Positions 34,730 through 43,405 of a DNA stretch of 64,000 nucleotides are shown here, one piece after another. The DNA lies in NCBI RefSeq assembly GCF_003703395.1, contig NZ_RDQN01000002.1:248001-312000 (forward strand), given 5' to 3'. The notes beneath the pieces are model-generated. The model was given only the letters and a program-made list of their open reading frames with translations, was not told the DNA's origin and made no database searches. Numbering within the stretch: the first letter of the stretch is position 1; each line of letters begins with the position of its first letter. This stretch comes from Pseudoxanthomonas spadix (GTDB lineage Bacteria > Pseudomonadota > Gammaproteobacteria > Xanthomonadales > Xanthomonadaceae). The position numbers and the translations under genes are program-made.

Positions 34730-36193
34730 TCAGAGCGGATAGGCGGGCGCTTCGCCCTTGACGGTCAGCCACTGCCACTGGGTGAACTCCTCCCAGTTGG
34801 CCGCCCCCCCGATGCTGGTGCCGTTGCCCGAGGCACCGACGCCGCCAAACGGATTGATGACCTCGTCGTTGATGGTCTGGTCGTTGATGTGCAGCAGTCC
34901 GGTGCGCAACTGTTCGCCGAGCTTGAGCGCGCGCCCCACGTTCGATGACAGCACCGCCATCGACAGGCCGTACTCGGTGTCGTTGGCCAGGGCGATGGCT
35001 TCCTCATCGGTGTCGAACGGCACCACCACTGCCACCGGCCCGAAGATCTCATCGTTGAAGGCCGGGTTGTCACGGGTCACGCCGCTGAGCACGGTGGCCT
35101 GGAAGAACAGGCCTTCGTACCCGCCTCCGGTCTCGACCTTGGCACCGGCGGCGGTGGCATCGGCCACGGCCTTGGCGGTGTGGTCGCGCTGGGCGGTGTT
35201 GATCATCGGCCCCAGGTGTACCTGGCCCTTGGACGGATCACCCACCACCATCGAGCTGGCCTTGGCGTTGAGCTTTTCCAGGAAGGCATCGTAGATGCCG
35301 CGCTGGACCAGCACACGGCCGGCGGCCATGCAGATCTGGCCCTGGTGCAGGTAGACGCCCCATGCGGTGTTGGCAATGGCCAGGTCCAGGTCGGCGTCGT
35401 CCAGCACGATCAGCGAGTTCTTGCCGCCCAGTTCCAGCGAGACCTTCTTCAGATGCTTGCCTGCCGCTTCGCCGACCTTGCGGCCGGCGGCGGTCGAACC
35501 GGTGAACTGGATCATGGCGATGTTGGGGTCGGCGGTCAGCGCCGCGCCGGCCGCGCCGTCGCCTGGCAGCACGTGCAGCAGGCCCGCGGGCAGGCCGGCC
35601 AGTTCGAACAGGCGCGCGATCACAAAGCCACCGCACACGGCCGTGCGCGGATCGGGCTTGAGCACCACTGCGTTGCCCAGGGCCAGCGCCGGGGCGACCG
35701 CGCGCATGGCCAGGTACAGCGGGAAGTTGAATGGCGAGATCACCCCGACCACGCCCAGCGGGCGGCGTCGGGCCAGGCTCAGGCGGCCCGGCACCGAGGG
35801 CAGCACTTCGCCGACCGCGCGCGAGGGCAGCGCGGCGGCTTCATGCAGCCCCTTGACGTTGATCGAGGCCTCAAACCCGGCCTTGGGCTGGGTTGAGCCG
35901 CTTTCGCGCACGATCCACTCCATGATCTGCGGGGTGTACTGCTCAGCCAGCTGGGCGGCCTTGCGCAGCACCTGGGCACGCTCCTCATAGGGCGCCGCTG
36001 CCCAGGCCTGCTGTGCGGCCCGCGCGGCCGCAGCACTGCGCCCGATCTGCGCGGCATCGGCCATACCGATGCTGCCCAGGGTGTCGCCGCTGGCCGGTTC
36101 GATCACCGGCTGGGTGGCGCCGGTGGCGCTCCACTGGCCGGTGAACACCTTGCCGGCCCACAGGCTGGCAGGCAGGAAATCGTCTTGTGACAT
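34730..36193 (-). CDS. Benzaldehyde-type aldehyde dehydrogenase
   Basis: A 487-residue NAD(P)-dependent aldehyde dehydrogenase. 'GVISPFNFPLYLAMRAVAPA', the catalytic Glu in 'VSLELGGKNS', the catalytic Cys in 'HQGQICMAAGR' and the final 'GGVGASGNGTSIGGAANWEE' match the XylC/AreC benzaldehyde and vanillin dehydrogenase branch. It is the first gene of a three-gene minus-strand set (ALDH, ADH, regulator). Its promoter region contains the 35-bp palindrome at 36302-36336. Confidence 0.9.
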   Translation of the reverse strand: MSQDDFLPASLWAGKVFTGQWSATGATQPVIEPASGDTLGSIGMADAAQIGRSAAAARAAQQAWAAAPYEERAQVLRKAAQLAEQYTPQIMEWIVRESGSTQPKAGFEASINVKGLHEAAALPSRAVGEVLPSVPGRLSLARRRPLGVVGVISPFNFPLYLAMRAVAPALALGNAVVLKPDPRTAVCGGFVIARLFELAGLPAGLLHVLPGDGAAGAALTADPNIAMIQFTGSTAAGRKVGEAAGKHLKKVSLELGGKNSLIVLDDADLDLAIANTAWGVYLHQGQICMAAGRVLVQRGIYDAFLEKLNAKASSMVVGDPSKGQVHLGPMINTAQRDHTAKAVADATAAGAKVETGGGYEGLFFQATVLSGVTRDNPAFNDEIFGPVAVVVPFDTDEEAIALANDTEYGLSMAVLSSNVGRALKLGEQLRTGLLHINDQTINDEVINPFGGVGASGNGTSIGGAANWEEFTQWQWLTVKGEAPAYPL

Positions 36194-36301
36194 GGGATGT
36201 ATCTCGATGGAAAACCGTCGCCGCAGCCTGCGCGTGCCCGCATGCGCAGGCCATCCACCTTTGGCTCAATCCCGCAACCCCTTGTCGCTGCGAGGCGCTG
36301 G

Positions 36302-36336
36302 CCGGCACATTGTCCAGAATCTGGACAATGTGCCGG
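36302..36336. promoter_or_regulatory. 35-bp perfect palindrome, probable operator/UAS of the aryl-alcohol operon
   Basis: Two 17-base arms, CCGGCACATTGTCCAGA and its exact complement, flank one central base. The site is centred about 126 bases upstream of the aldehyde dehydrogenase start. TGTCC...GGACA half-sites recall upstream activating sequences of AcoR-type Fis-HTH activators, and such a regulator is encoded two genes downstream. No T-run follows, so it is not a typical terminator. Confidence 0.6.
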
Positions 36337-36562
36337 TCGCCCGGCGCGCGGCCAGAACGTGTACCCGACCGTGGTCTGCGGGCGAGGCGGTCGCCCTGGG
36401 CATCGTGGGCCAGCTCGCGCGCCCGGCCCAGCTCAGCTCGGTGTCCCTCCAGGCGCGGCAACGGCCAAGCCCAAGGTGCCTCCGTAGTGCAGCAGGCCCA
36501 CCGCCGGCTCATCGGTGGACAGGGCGGAGGCCGAAAGCGCCAGGGTGCTGCGCAGGCTGGCG

Positions 36563-36735
36563 GTGCAGCGGTGTCGCCATGCCGCCAGGCCTGCGTCGCC
36601 GTCCATTCTGTTTTCGGTCAGAAACGATAGGTTACCCCGACCATCGATCCGAGCTGATTCCGCGGATCACGTAGAGGTCGGCCCTGGTGCTCCGATCACC
36701 CTTTTTGACATGGAGGAAAGCGGCCACGGCAGAAA
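36563..36735 (-). pseudogene. Remnant of the 3' end of a porin gene (decayed copy of the porin at 43866)
   Basis: On the minus strand the segment encodes the porin C-terminus '...QLGSMVGVTYRF' to a TGA at 36618-36620. Both the coding part and about 55 bases beyond the stop match 43810-44095, for example 'ACCATCGATCCGAGCTG' and 'TTCCGCGGATCACGTAGAGG'. About 125 bases present in the intact gene (43906-44030) are missing, and the match fades near 36735. The rest of the 628-base gap (36194-36821), apart from the palindrome, holds nothing recognisable. Confidence 0.8.
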
Positions 36736-36821
36736 GCACGCCGCGCTGCTCGCCTCAGGATGAGTGCTCGGCAGGGTCGAGTATTTCAACCTCAAACTGG
36801 CTCATGCCAACCTACGAAGAC

Positions 36822-38099
36822 TTATTCGGTCCCCAATTGATATTGCTTGCCCAGGCCCAGGGTGTCGCGATAGGCGTCCCAGAAGCCGACTATGGCGCCC
36901 TCGGTGACCAAGTGCTCGGCGTCCTCAGCCTTGCCGCCGCCCATCCCGATGTAGGAAGCCTGCTCCTGATCGCGCACCACCGCGCCGTGCACCAGCTCTA
37001 CCGCCTCGCCGTCCTCCATCGAAATCAGCCCGGCCGGCCCGATCAAGTTACTCTGTTTGCGGCGGATGGACTGCATCTCCTGGTCGTCGTCGGCATAGCC
37101 GAACTGCGTCCACACCAGTTCGAACTCGTTCTCGGAGTAGGTGACGATCTGTCGTACCGCCAGCGTGTTGGCGATCTGCTGTAACACCAGGTTTGGGAAG
37201 ACCGCCAGGATCATCAGCGTTACCGGATCGTCGAACTCCTTGCGTCCGGCCAGCAGGGAAGGATCCTGCAGCCTGAAGTTGGAGTCGAAGGAGCGCGCGT
37301 CCTTGAATATCTCTTTGTCGAGCTCGTCGTTGTTCGAGCTGCTCTGCGAATACAACATCGAGTGACGGCCCTGGCGGCCACCGAGCAGCGAGCCCCCTGT
37401 CTGCGAGGAGCGGTACAGGCCGAAGGTGGCATGGAACAAGTGCAGAAGACTGGCGTGATAGGGGTCACGCGTGTTTTCCGCGTAGAGCTTCCAGTTCCCG
37501 TGAATGTACTGTCGCTGATCGCCCAGGACCTTGATCGGGCGATTGAAAATACGTGCTATCGCATTAACCGTCCGCTCGCCCAGATACTCCTGCAGCGGTT
37601 CGACCTCTTCGGAGAACGTGGCGAAGACCACGCCGTGCAACGTCTCCACGCGCAGCTGCGTGAGGCCGTGCCTGCTCATGTCGAACGACTCAGGCATGCC
37701 GCCCTTGCGCTTGATGCCTCGGCGGAACGGCACGCCGATCAGGTTGCCTTTGAGATCGTAGGCCCACTGGTGATACACGCACTCCAGGTTAGGCGTGTTG
37801 CCGCGCAGGCTGCGGCACACGCGCGCGCCGCGGTGGGCGCAGCGGTTCTGCATCACGTGCACGCTGCCGTCTTCGGCGCGGGTGACGATCACTGGGATCT
37901 GCCCCACGAAAGTGGCCTTGTAGTCGCCCGCGCTGGGGATCTCGGCCTCCAGTGCGACGAAGGACCAGCTATTGCCACGAAACAGCCGCTCCTGCTCCAG
38001 ATCGAAGTACTTGCGCTCGGTGAAGACCTTGTACGGAACGCGGTGGCCTTCCTCCGTCAACTGGACCCGTGCCTGGGCCTGCTCAGATGCGACGTTCAT
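36822..38099 (-). CDS. Aromatic ring-hydroxylating oxygenase large subunit (anthranilate/salicylate-type)
   Basis: A 425-residue Rieske oxygenase. Rieske cluster ligands are C87-H89 in 'NRCAHRG' and C107-H110 in 'CVYHQW'; the mononuclear iron is held by 'DPYHASLLH' (D212, H215, H220). 'SFVALEAEIPSAGDYKATFV', 'GVPFRRG' and 'LIGPAGLISMEDGEAVELV' recall the AndAc (anthranilate 1,2-dioxygenase) and NagG (salicylate 5-hydroxylase) branch rather than BenA. It is the last gene of the island operon, after the small subunit. It needs a ferredoxin (43406) and a reductase, and no dedicated reductase is encoded in the operon. The substrate is an inference. Confidence 0.9.
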   Translation of the reverse strand: MNVASEQAQARVQLTEEGHRVPYKVFTERKYFDLEQERLFRGNSWSFVALEAEIPSAGDYKATFVGQIPVIVTRAEDGSVHVMQNRCAHRGARVCRSLRGNTPNLECVYHQWAYDLKGNLIGVPFRRGIKRKGGMPESFDMSRHGLTQLRVETLHGVVFATFSEEVEPLQEYLGERTVNAIARIFNRPIKVLGDQRQYIHGNWKLYAENTRDPYHASLLHLFHATFGLYRSSQTGGSLLGGRQGRHSMLYSQSSSNNDELDKEIFKDARSFDSNFRLQDPSLLAGRKEFDDPVTLMILAVFPNLVLQQIANTLAVRQIVTYSENEFELVWTQFGYADDDQEMQSIRRKQSNLIGPAGLISMEDGEAVELVHGAVVRDQEQASYIGMGGGKAEDAEHLVTEGAIVGFWDAYRDTLGLGKQYQLGTE

Positions 38100-38139
38100 T
38101 GTGTGTTCTCCTCTGTTCAGAGTCTGCGCGACGTTCGCC

Positions 38140-38628
38140 CTAAAGAGGGCGCGCGAGCAGGGTGTCGATGCGATAAGTGTCCAAGATCACCAGTTTTTCC
38201 TTGAAGCGCAGGGCGTCGCCGACCGCGACGATGCGGTCCATGTAGCGGCCGGCACTGTAGAGCTTGGTAGTGCCGTCGTTGCGGGTTTGCAGCACCGCAT
38301 AGTTGCTCTGGACGCTGATCTCGCCATTGTCGATGCCTGCTATATGGACACTGCTCACCAGGTGCCGGTAAAAGTGCTCGGGATAGACGTTGGCATTGCG
38401 TAGCGAGACGACGCGGTCATGCAACATGCCGCGGCTGTCACAATCCATGATGCCGATCGACATGCCGCGATCGGCATTCTCGCGCGGAATGATCCGATAG
38501 CTGCAATCGTCCACGAACAAGTCCGGCCATGCTTCCAGCCGATCATCATCGATGCATTGGACATAGCGGGTTAGCAATTGCTCCACGTGGTACTGGAGTT
38601 CCATCGCCGATAGTGTCTCCACTTGCAT
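38140..38628 (-). CDS. Aromatic ring-hydroxylating oxygenase small subunit
   Basis: A 162-residue beta subunit with the cone-shaped fold of this family: 'YHVEQLLTRYVQCIDDDRLE', 'WPDLFVDDCSYRIIPRENAD', and the final 'KEKLVILDTYRIDTLLARPL'. ATG 38628 is preferred because GGAGG lies five bases before it; an earlier in-frame ATG at 38664 overlaps the livF stop but has no ribosome site. It would form an alpha3beta3 oxygenase with the product of 36822. Confidence 0.88.
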   Translation of the reverse strand: MQVETLSAMELQYHVEQLLTRYVQCIDDDRLEAWPDLFVDDCSYRIIPRENADRGMSIGIMDCDSRGMLHDRVVSLRNANVYPEHFYRHLVSSVHIAGIDNGEISVQSNYAVLQTRNDGTTKLYSAGRYMDRIVAVGDALRFKEKLVILDTYRIDTLLARPL

Positions 38629-38664
38629 GTCTTCCTCCGATTCGGAAATGACTCTTTGCGGCAT

Positions 38665-39399
38665 TCATATGCCGATGTGTTTTTGAAGCAGTTCCGGCTG
38701 GCCCTGCAGGGCCAGGCTTGGACCGTCGTAAACGATGCGGCCCTTAACCAGAATCATGCTGCGGTCGGTAAAGCCGAGCAGCACGTTGAGGTTTTTGTCG
38801 ACGATCAGGGTGGCGATGCCGGAATCCTTGATGGTGCGCACCACCTGCCATATCTCCTTTCTGATCAGCGGCGCCAGGCCTTCGGTGGCCTCGTCGAGGA
38901 TCAGCAGGTCGGGGTTGAGCATGAGGGCACGACCGATCGCCACCATCTGCTGTTCGCCGCCGGAGAGATTGCCAGCAAGGTGATCGATGCGCTCGGCAAG
39001 CCGCGGGAACGTCTTCAGAACTCGGGCAAGATCCCACTCGTTGCGTCCGTCGCGTCCAGCGCGGGCAGCCATGACCAGGCTCTCGCGCACGGTCAGGTTT
39101 GGGAACATACCGCGCCCCTCGGGCACGTAGCCGATGCCTTGGCGGATGATTTCGTGGGTCGCCGCGCGGCTTACGTCGCGCCCATTGATCAGTACGCGAC
39201 CTTGTCGTGGCGGGGTCAGACCCAGGATTGAGCGGATGGTGGTGGTCTTGCCCATTCCGTTGCGTCCGAGCAGGCACACGCTCTCGCCGCGGGCGATATT
39301 CAAATCCACTCCATGCAGCACATGGCTGTTGCCGTAGTAGGTATGCAGATGACTCGCCTGCACCAACAAATCGGGCGCGCTTTGCATTGCTTCTGCCAT
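38665..39399 (-). CDS. Branched-chain-type ABC importer ATPase (LivF-like)
   Basis: A 244-residue ATPase: Walker A GRNGMGKT, signature LSGGEQQ, Walker B 'LLILDEATEGLAP', typical of LivF. Its ATG overlaps the stop of the LivG-like gene by one base (TGATG), so the two ATPases are coupled. It is followed directly by the oxygenase small-subunit gene, which places the transporter and the oxygenase in one operon. Confidence 0.92.
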   Translation of the reverse strand: MAEAMQSAPDLLVQASHLHTYYGNSHVLHGVDLNIARGESVCLLGRNGMGKTTTIRSILGLTPPRQGRVLINGRDVSRAATHEIIRQGIGYVPEGRGMFPNLTVRESLVMAARAGRDGRNEWDLARVLKTFPRLAERIDHLAGNLSGGEQQMVAIGRALMLNPDLLILDEATEGLAPLIRKEIWQVVRTIKDSGIATLIVDKNLNVLLGFTDRSMILVKGRIVYDGPSLALQGQPELLQKHIGI

Positions 39400-40157
39400 C
39401 AGTAGACCTCCCCGCCGTCGCCCAAATACGCTTCCTGCACTGCAGCATCGGCGCGAATCTGATCCACCGGCCCGCTGGCCAGGACCCGGCCGTTGACCAT
39501 GACCGTGAGCACGTCGGCGATGCTAAATACCGCATCCATGTCATGCTCGACCAGTACCAAGGGATAGTCCTCAGCCAGCTGCCTGAGCAGTGTGGCCAAC
39601 TGCGCCGACTCCTCCTGGCCCATGCCGGCCATTGGCTCGTCAAGTACAAGACAGGTGGGCTCGGTGGCCAGCACCATGCCGATTTCTAGCTGACGCTGTT
39701 CCCCATAGCTCATGGCATAGGCCGGCATGTCGGCACGGTGGTTCAGGCCACACAGCTCCAGCCCACGCTCGGCGCGGGCACGCACCGCACGGTAGGTCTC
39801 GGCGCGGCGGAAGAAGCGCATCGAATGTGGAAGGCGCGACTGCGCGGCCAGCCAGCAGTTTTCCAGACAAGTAAAACTTGGAAAGATATTGGTGCGCTGA
39901 AAGCTGCGACCGATACCCAGCTGTGAGATCGCATTGGGCGACAACCCAGAAATATCACGGCCGTGGAAGAGCACCTGGCCTTTGCTGGGCGCCAGATGCC
40001 CGGTGAGCAGGTTCACCATCGTGCTTTTCCCGGCCCCATTGGGGCCAATGATCGCGTGCACCTGGCGCGGGCCCACGCTCAGCGAGACATCGCAGACGGC
40101 AGTGAGCCCACCGAAGTGGCGCGTCAGCCCGTGCGTTTCGAGAATATTTTCGCTCAC
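39399..40157 (-). CDS. Branched-chain-type ABC importer ATPase (LivG-like)
   Basis: A 252-residue ATPase: 'RHFGGLTAV' near the start, Walker A GPNGAGKS, 'IGRSFQRTNIFPSFTCLEN' and Walker B 'CLVLDEPMAGM'. The signature reads 'MSYGEQRQLEIG' (SYGEQR in place of SGGQQR), which is usual for LivG proteins. It pairs with LivF to drive the two permeases encoded upstream. Confidence 0.92.
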   Translation of the reverse strand: MSENILETHGLTRHFGGLTAVCDVSLSVGPRQVHAIIGPNGAGKSTMVNLLTGHLAPSKGQVLFHGRDISGLSPNAISQLGIGRSFQRTNIFPSFTCLENCWLAAQSRLPHSMRFFRRAETYRAVRARAERGLELCGLNHRADMPAYAMSYGEQRQLEIGMVLATEPTCLVLDEPMAGMGQEESAQLATLLRQLAEDYPLVLVEHDMDAVFSIADVLTVMVNGRVLASGPVDQIRADAAVQEAYLGDGGEVY

Positions 40158-40169
40158 AAATCGGCTCCT

Positions 40170-41219
40170 TCATTCACTGGGGACGGCCTTGTCGGTGTCC
40201 GGCGCAGCAGGCTGGGCGATGGGCTTGTTCCTGCGCTCAGCCCATTTCAACAGCAGTCCGCCGATCCCGCCGGGCAGCAGCAGCACCAGCGCGATCACGG
40301 TAAAACCCATGGGCAGCTCCCAGTGCGGGGTGATGGTCGAGTACCAATATTGCAGCCCTTCGAACGCGAAGGCGCCGAGGATAGGGCCAAACAAGGTACC
40401 CATGCCGCCGAGAATTACCATGATGAGTGCGTGGGCCGAAAGCATCCAACTGACGTCGCCCGGATTCACAAAACCATACTGCGTGGCCGAAAGAAAGCCC
40501 GCGTAGCCCGAGAGGGTACCGGCGATAACGAAGGCGACGAGCTTGTAGATCACCGGATTATAGCCCAGAGCGCGGACACGGATTTCGTTCTCTTTAATGC
40601 CGGAGAGTACCCGTCCGAATGGCGAACGTAGCAGTGTACGCAGCAGCAGATAGACTACCAGCATCGAGGCAAGCACCACGTAAAAAAGCGTGGTGCTGTT
40701 TTCCAGATCAAGCAGCTGTACGCCAGCAATGCTCACCTCGGGCTTGAACATCAGGTAAATTCCGTCGGAGCCGCCCGCGAACGGGGCGTCGTGGAACAGA
40801 TAGAAGAACATCTGCGAAAAAGCAATCGTGGCGATGATGAAGAAGATGCCCGAAGTGCGGATGATCAGCGCGCCAATGATCAGAGAAGCCGAAGCCGCGA
40901 GCAGCAGGCTCATTGGCAGGGCGACCCAGATATTGGCCGGTGCGAACTCCGGTGCGGTCAGTGCCAGGGTGTAGCCGGCGATGCCAAAGAAGACAGCCTG
41001 TGCAACGCTGACCATGCCCCCCACCCCGACCAGCAGATCCAGGCTCAGGGCCATAATGGCCAGAATCATGATCGTGGTAACCTTTTGCGTAACATATTCA
41101 TGCTTGCTTCCGGCCAGCGCTTCGCCAAACAGGGGGTAAAGGGCAAGCAGAACCGTAAGTACCAATAACATAATCTGTATTGAGCGAGGCAGAGAGCGCA
41201 TCGAGAAATTCCTATGCAA
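40170..41219 (-). CDS. Branched-chain-type ABC importer permease (LivM-like)
   Basis: A 349-residue inner-membrane permease with about ten hydrophobic segments and the LivM loop 'RSPFGRVLSGIKENEIRVRA' plus 'MVILGGMGTLFGPILGAFAF'. Its start overlaps the end of livH by eight bases. The DNA here is visibly richer in A+T than the genome around it, one sign that the island was acquired. Confidence 0.92.
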   Translation of the reverse strand: MHRNFSMRSLPRSIQIMLLVLTVLLALYPLFGEALAGSKHEYVTQKVTTIMILAIMALSLDLLVGVGGMVSVAQAVFFGIAGYTLALTAPEFAPANIWVALPMSLLLAASASLIIGALIIRTSGIFFIIATIAFSQMFFYLFHDAPFAGGSDGIYLMFKPEVSIAGVQLLDLENSTTLFYVVLASMLVVYLLLRTLLRSPFGRVLSGIKENEIRVRALGYNPVIYKLVAFVIAGTLSGYAGFLSATQYGFVNPGDVSWMLSAHALIMVILGGMGTLFGPILGAFAFEGLQYWYSTITPHWELPMGFTVIALVLLLPGGIGGLLLKWAERRNKPIAQPAAPDTDKAVPSE

Positions 41220-42072
41220 AGAGGCCGCGGGGCTTCCACAGAACGATGACCGCCATCAGGGCGTACACCACCGCGCCTGCGAAGTGAGGGACCAGTACGG
41301 CGCCCCAGGTGGAGGTCAGCCCTACCATCAGCGCGCCGAGAAAGGCGCCCTTGATTGAGCCGATGCCGCCGATGACCACCACCACGAAACAGATGATCAG
41401 GACCTCATTGCCCATGCCCGGATACACCGAGGAGATCGGGGCGGCCAGCACGCCGGCGAAAGCGGCCAGAGTGGTACCGACGGCGAACACCAATGTATGC
41501 GTCCAGGAAATATTAATCCCCAGGGCTTGCACCATCTCGCGGTTGCTGGTGCCGCCGCGGATAATCATGCCCAGCCGCGTCTTTTGCAGGATCACGTACA
41601 TGGCGATGGCGATGGCCACGCATACGCCCGAGAGGAACAGGCGGTAAACGGGATACTCGAGATTCTCGGTGAGCACGATTGCGCCGCGCAGAGACTCAGG
41701 GACGGGCACGCTGTGCACGTCGTTTCCCCACAGGATGCTTTGCATGGCATCGAAGACGAGGATGAGTCCAAAAGTGAGTAGCACCTGGTCGAGGTGGTCA
41801 CGCTTGTAGATGCGCTGAATCAACAACTTCTCCAGCGTGATCCCCAGCAGCAGCGCGATTGGAAGCGCGGCGAGGGCGGCCAGCCAAAAATTGCCCAGAA
41901 CCGAGGTCAACCAGAACGCCATATAGGCGCCGATCATATATAGCGCCCCATGTGCGAGGTTGATGATGTGCATGATGCCGAAAACCAGGGTCAGGCCGCT
42001 GGCAATCAAGAACAGCAGCAAGCCCTGCTGAATGCCGTTGAGCATCTGTATGAAAAAAGTGGACAGGTCCAT
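41212..42072 (-). CDS. Branched-chain-type ABC importer permease (LivH-like)
   Basis: A 286-residue inner-membrane permease, LivH/LivM family: 'NGIQQGLLLFLIASGLTLVF', 'GIMHIINLAHGALYMIGAYM', the cytoplasmic EAA-type loop in 'QKTRLGMIIRGGTSNREMVQ', and 'VVVIGGIGSIKGAFLGALMV'. It forms the membrane pore with the LivM-like protein. Confidence 0.92.
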   Translation of the reverse strand: MDLSTFFIQMLNGIQQGLLLFLIASGLTLVFGIMHIINLAHGALYMIGAYMAFWLTSVLGNFWLAALAALPIALLLGITLEKLLIQRIYKRDHLDQVLLTFGLILVFDAMQSILWGNDVHSVPVPESLRGAIVLTENLEYPVYRLFLSGVCVAIAIAMYVILQKTRLGMIIRGGTSNREMVQALGINISWTHTLVFAVGTTLAAFAGVLAAPISSVYPGMGNEVLIICFVVVVIGGIGSIKGAFLGALMVGLTSTWGAVLVPHFAGAVVYALMAVIVLWKPRGLFA

Positions 42073-42129
42073 CGACAGCTCCTCCCAGCTATGTAAAGGG
42101 CGGCCGGTATGGGCCGGCCGCCATCTGCG

Positions 42130-43320
42130 CTACTTGGCCATCTTGCAGCCGGTTGCCGGGTCGTCCAGGGCCTTTGCCGCAGTGCCGACCATCACGTTCT
42201 TGCCGCCGCGCACTTCGCTCATGTAGATGTTCTGGATCGGGTTGTGCGCCTTGGACATGGTCCAGGGGCCGCGCGGGCTGTCTTGGAACTTCACCTTGCG
42301 CATCGCCTCGATCAGCGCTGCCTGATTGGAGGTGTCGCCCTTGACAGCCTCCATAGCGCGAATGAGCAATAGGCCGGAGTCGTAACCCTGCACCGCATAG
42401 ACGCCGGCTTCGTCGTTGTAGCGATCCTTGAACGCCTTACGGAAGGCAATGTTGTACTTGTTGTCCAGATCATCGGCGTAATGCAGGGTGGTGCGAATGC
42501 CGTCCGCGCGGTTGCCCAGGCCCTTAAGGCTCTCGGTCAGGAAGCCGGTGGAGAGCAGTGGAATCTTGCCCTTGAGGCCGGCGTCGGCGTAGTCCTGGAT
42601 GAACTTCACGGCGCCGCCGCCACCGAAGAACGTATAAACAGCGTCGGGCTTGATCGACGCGATCTCGGTGAGGTAGGTCTGAAAGTCGACGCTGGGGAAG
42701 GGGACCAGAATCTGCTTGACGATCTGGCCGCCGTAGCGCTTGAATTCTTCTTCGAAACCGCCCAGATGCTCAGTACCAGCCGCGTAGCGCCAGGATATGG
42801 TCACGATGCGGCGATAGCCCTGATCATAGGCCGGCTTGGCCATCGCGTAATTGGGCTGCCAGTTCGAGAACGAAGTGCGGAAAATATTGGGCGCACACAG
42901 CTCACGCGTGGCCACGTTCAGGCCGGCGTTTGGGATCACCAGGATGGTGCCGGTCTGGCGTGCCACCTTGAGCGCAGCCATGGCGACGCCGGAGTGGATC
43001 GGGCCGACCACGAAGTCGACCTTCTCGGCCGAGATAAGCTTTTGCATGTTGCTCACGGCCTTGCCTGGGTCGGCCTCGCTGTTGACCACGACAAATTCAA
43101 CCTCGCGCCCCCCGAGCTTGTTCCCGTGTTGTTCGATCGCCAGGCGCAGGCCTCGGTCCACGCTGGTGCCGAGCATCCCGTATGTGCCTGAGTAAGGAAG
43201 TAGCAGACCGATCTTGACTTTCTTCTGCGTCGCCGCTGCGGCCGGCATTGTAAAAATCATGAGTGCAGCAGCGGCTGCAGCCAGTGCAAAGCGTTTTGCC
43301 ACTACGTTGAAAAAATTCAT
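42130..43320 (-). CDS. Periplasmic substrate-binding protein (LivK/aromatic-acid type)
   Basis: A 396-residue solute-binding protein with a signal peptide ('FALAAAAAALMIFTMPAAAA') and a type I periplasmic fold: 'VKIGLLLPYSGTYGMLGTSV', 'VDFVVGPIHSGVAMAALKVA' and 'FTGGGGAVK'-like 'TFFGGGGAVKFIQDYADAG'. Members of this branch bind branched-chain amino acids, amides or aromatic acids. The operon context (oxygenase, ferredoxin, porin) favours an aromatic carboxylate, and the protein would set the specificity of the importer. Confidence 0.92.
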   Translation of the reverse strand: MNFFNVVAKRFALAAAAAALMIFTMPAAAATQKKVKIGLLLPYSGTYGMLGTSVDRGLRLAIEQHGNKLGGREVEFVVVNSEADPGKAVSNMQKLISAEKVDFVVGPIHSGVAMAALKVARQTGTILVIPNAGLNVATRELCAPNIFRTSFSNWQPNYAMAKPAYDQGYRRIVTISWRYAAGTEHLGGFEEEFKRYGGQIVKQILVPFPSVDFQTYLTEIASIKPDAVYTFFGGGGAVKFIQDYADAGLKGKIPLLSTGFLTESLKGLGNRADGIRTTLHYADDLDNKYNIAFRKAFKDRYNDEAGVYAVQGYDSGLLLIRAMEAVKGDTSNQAALIEAMRKVKFQDSPRGPWTMSKAHNPIQNIYMSEVRGGKNVMVGTAAKALDDPATGCKMAK

Positions 43321-43340
43321 CTGCGTCTCCTTTTACTTAT

Positions 43341-43385
43341 CGGCCTCGAAAGAGACCCGGATTTCCGGCCTCGAAAGAGACCGGG
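43341..43385. repeat. Two 20-bp direct repeats between ferredoxin and binding-protein genes
   Basis: CGGCCTCGAAAGAGACCCGG at 43341-43360 and the same sequence with one change at 43366-43385, with a five-base spacer. They lie in the 85-base gap between the ferredoxin stop and the binding-protein start. They may be a regulator site or a duplication scar. Confidence 0.8.
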
Positions 43386-43405
43386 ACCTATGGCTCGACT
43401 ACGCG

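Noticed and set aside
36194-36301. Sigma-54 (-24/-12) promoter upstream of the aldehyde dehydrogenase
   Set aside because: GG/GC pairs near 36230-36260 have wrong spacing or poor flanks, and the adjacent regulator lacks the AAA+ domain needed for sigma-54.
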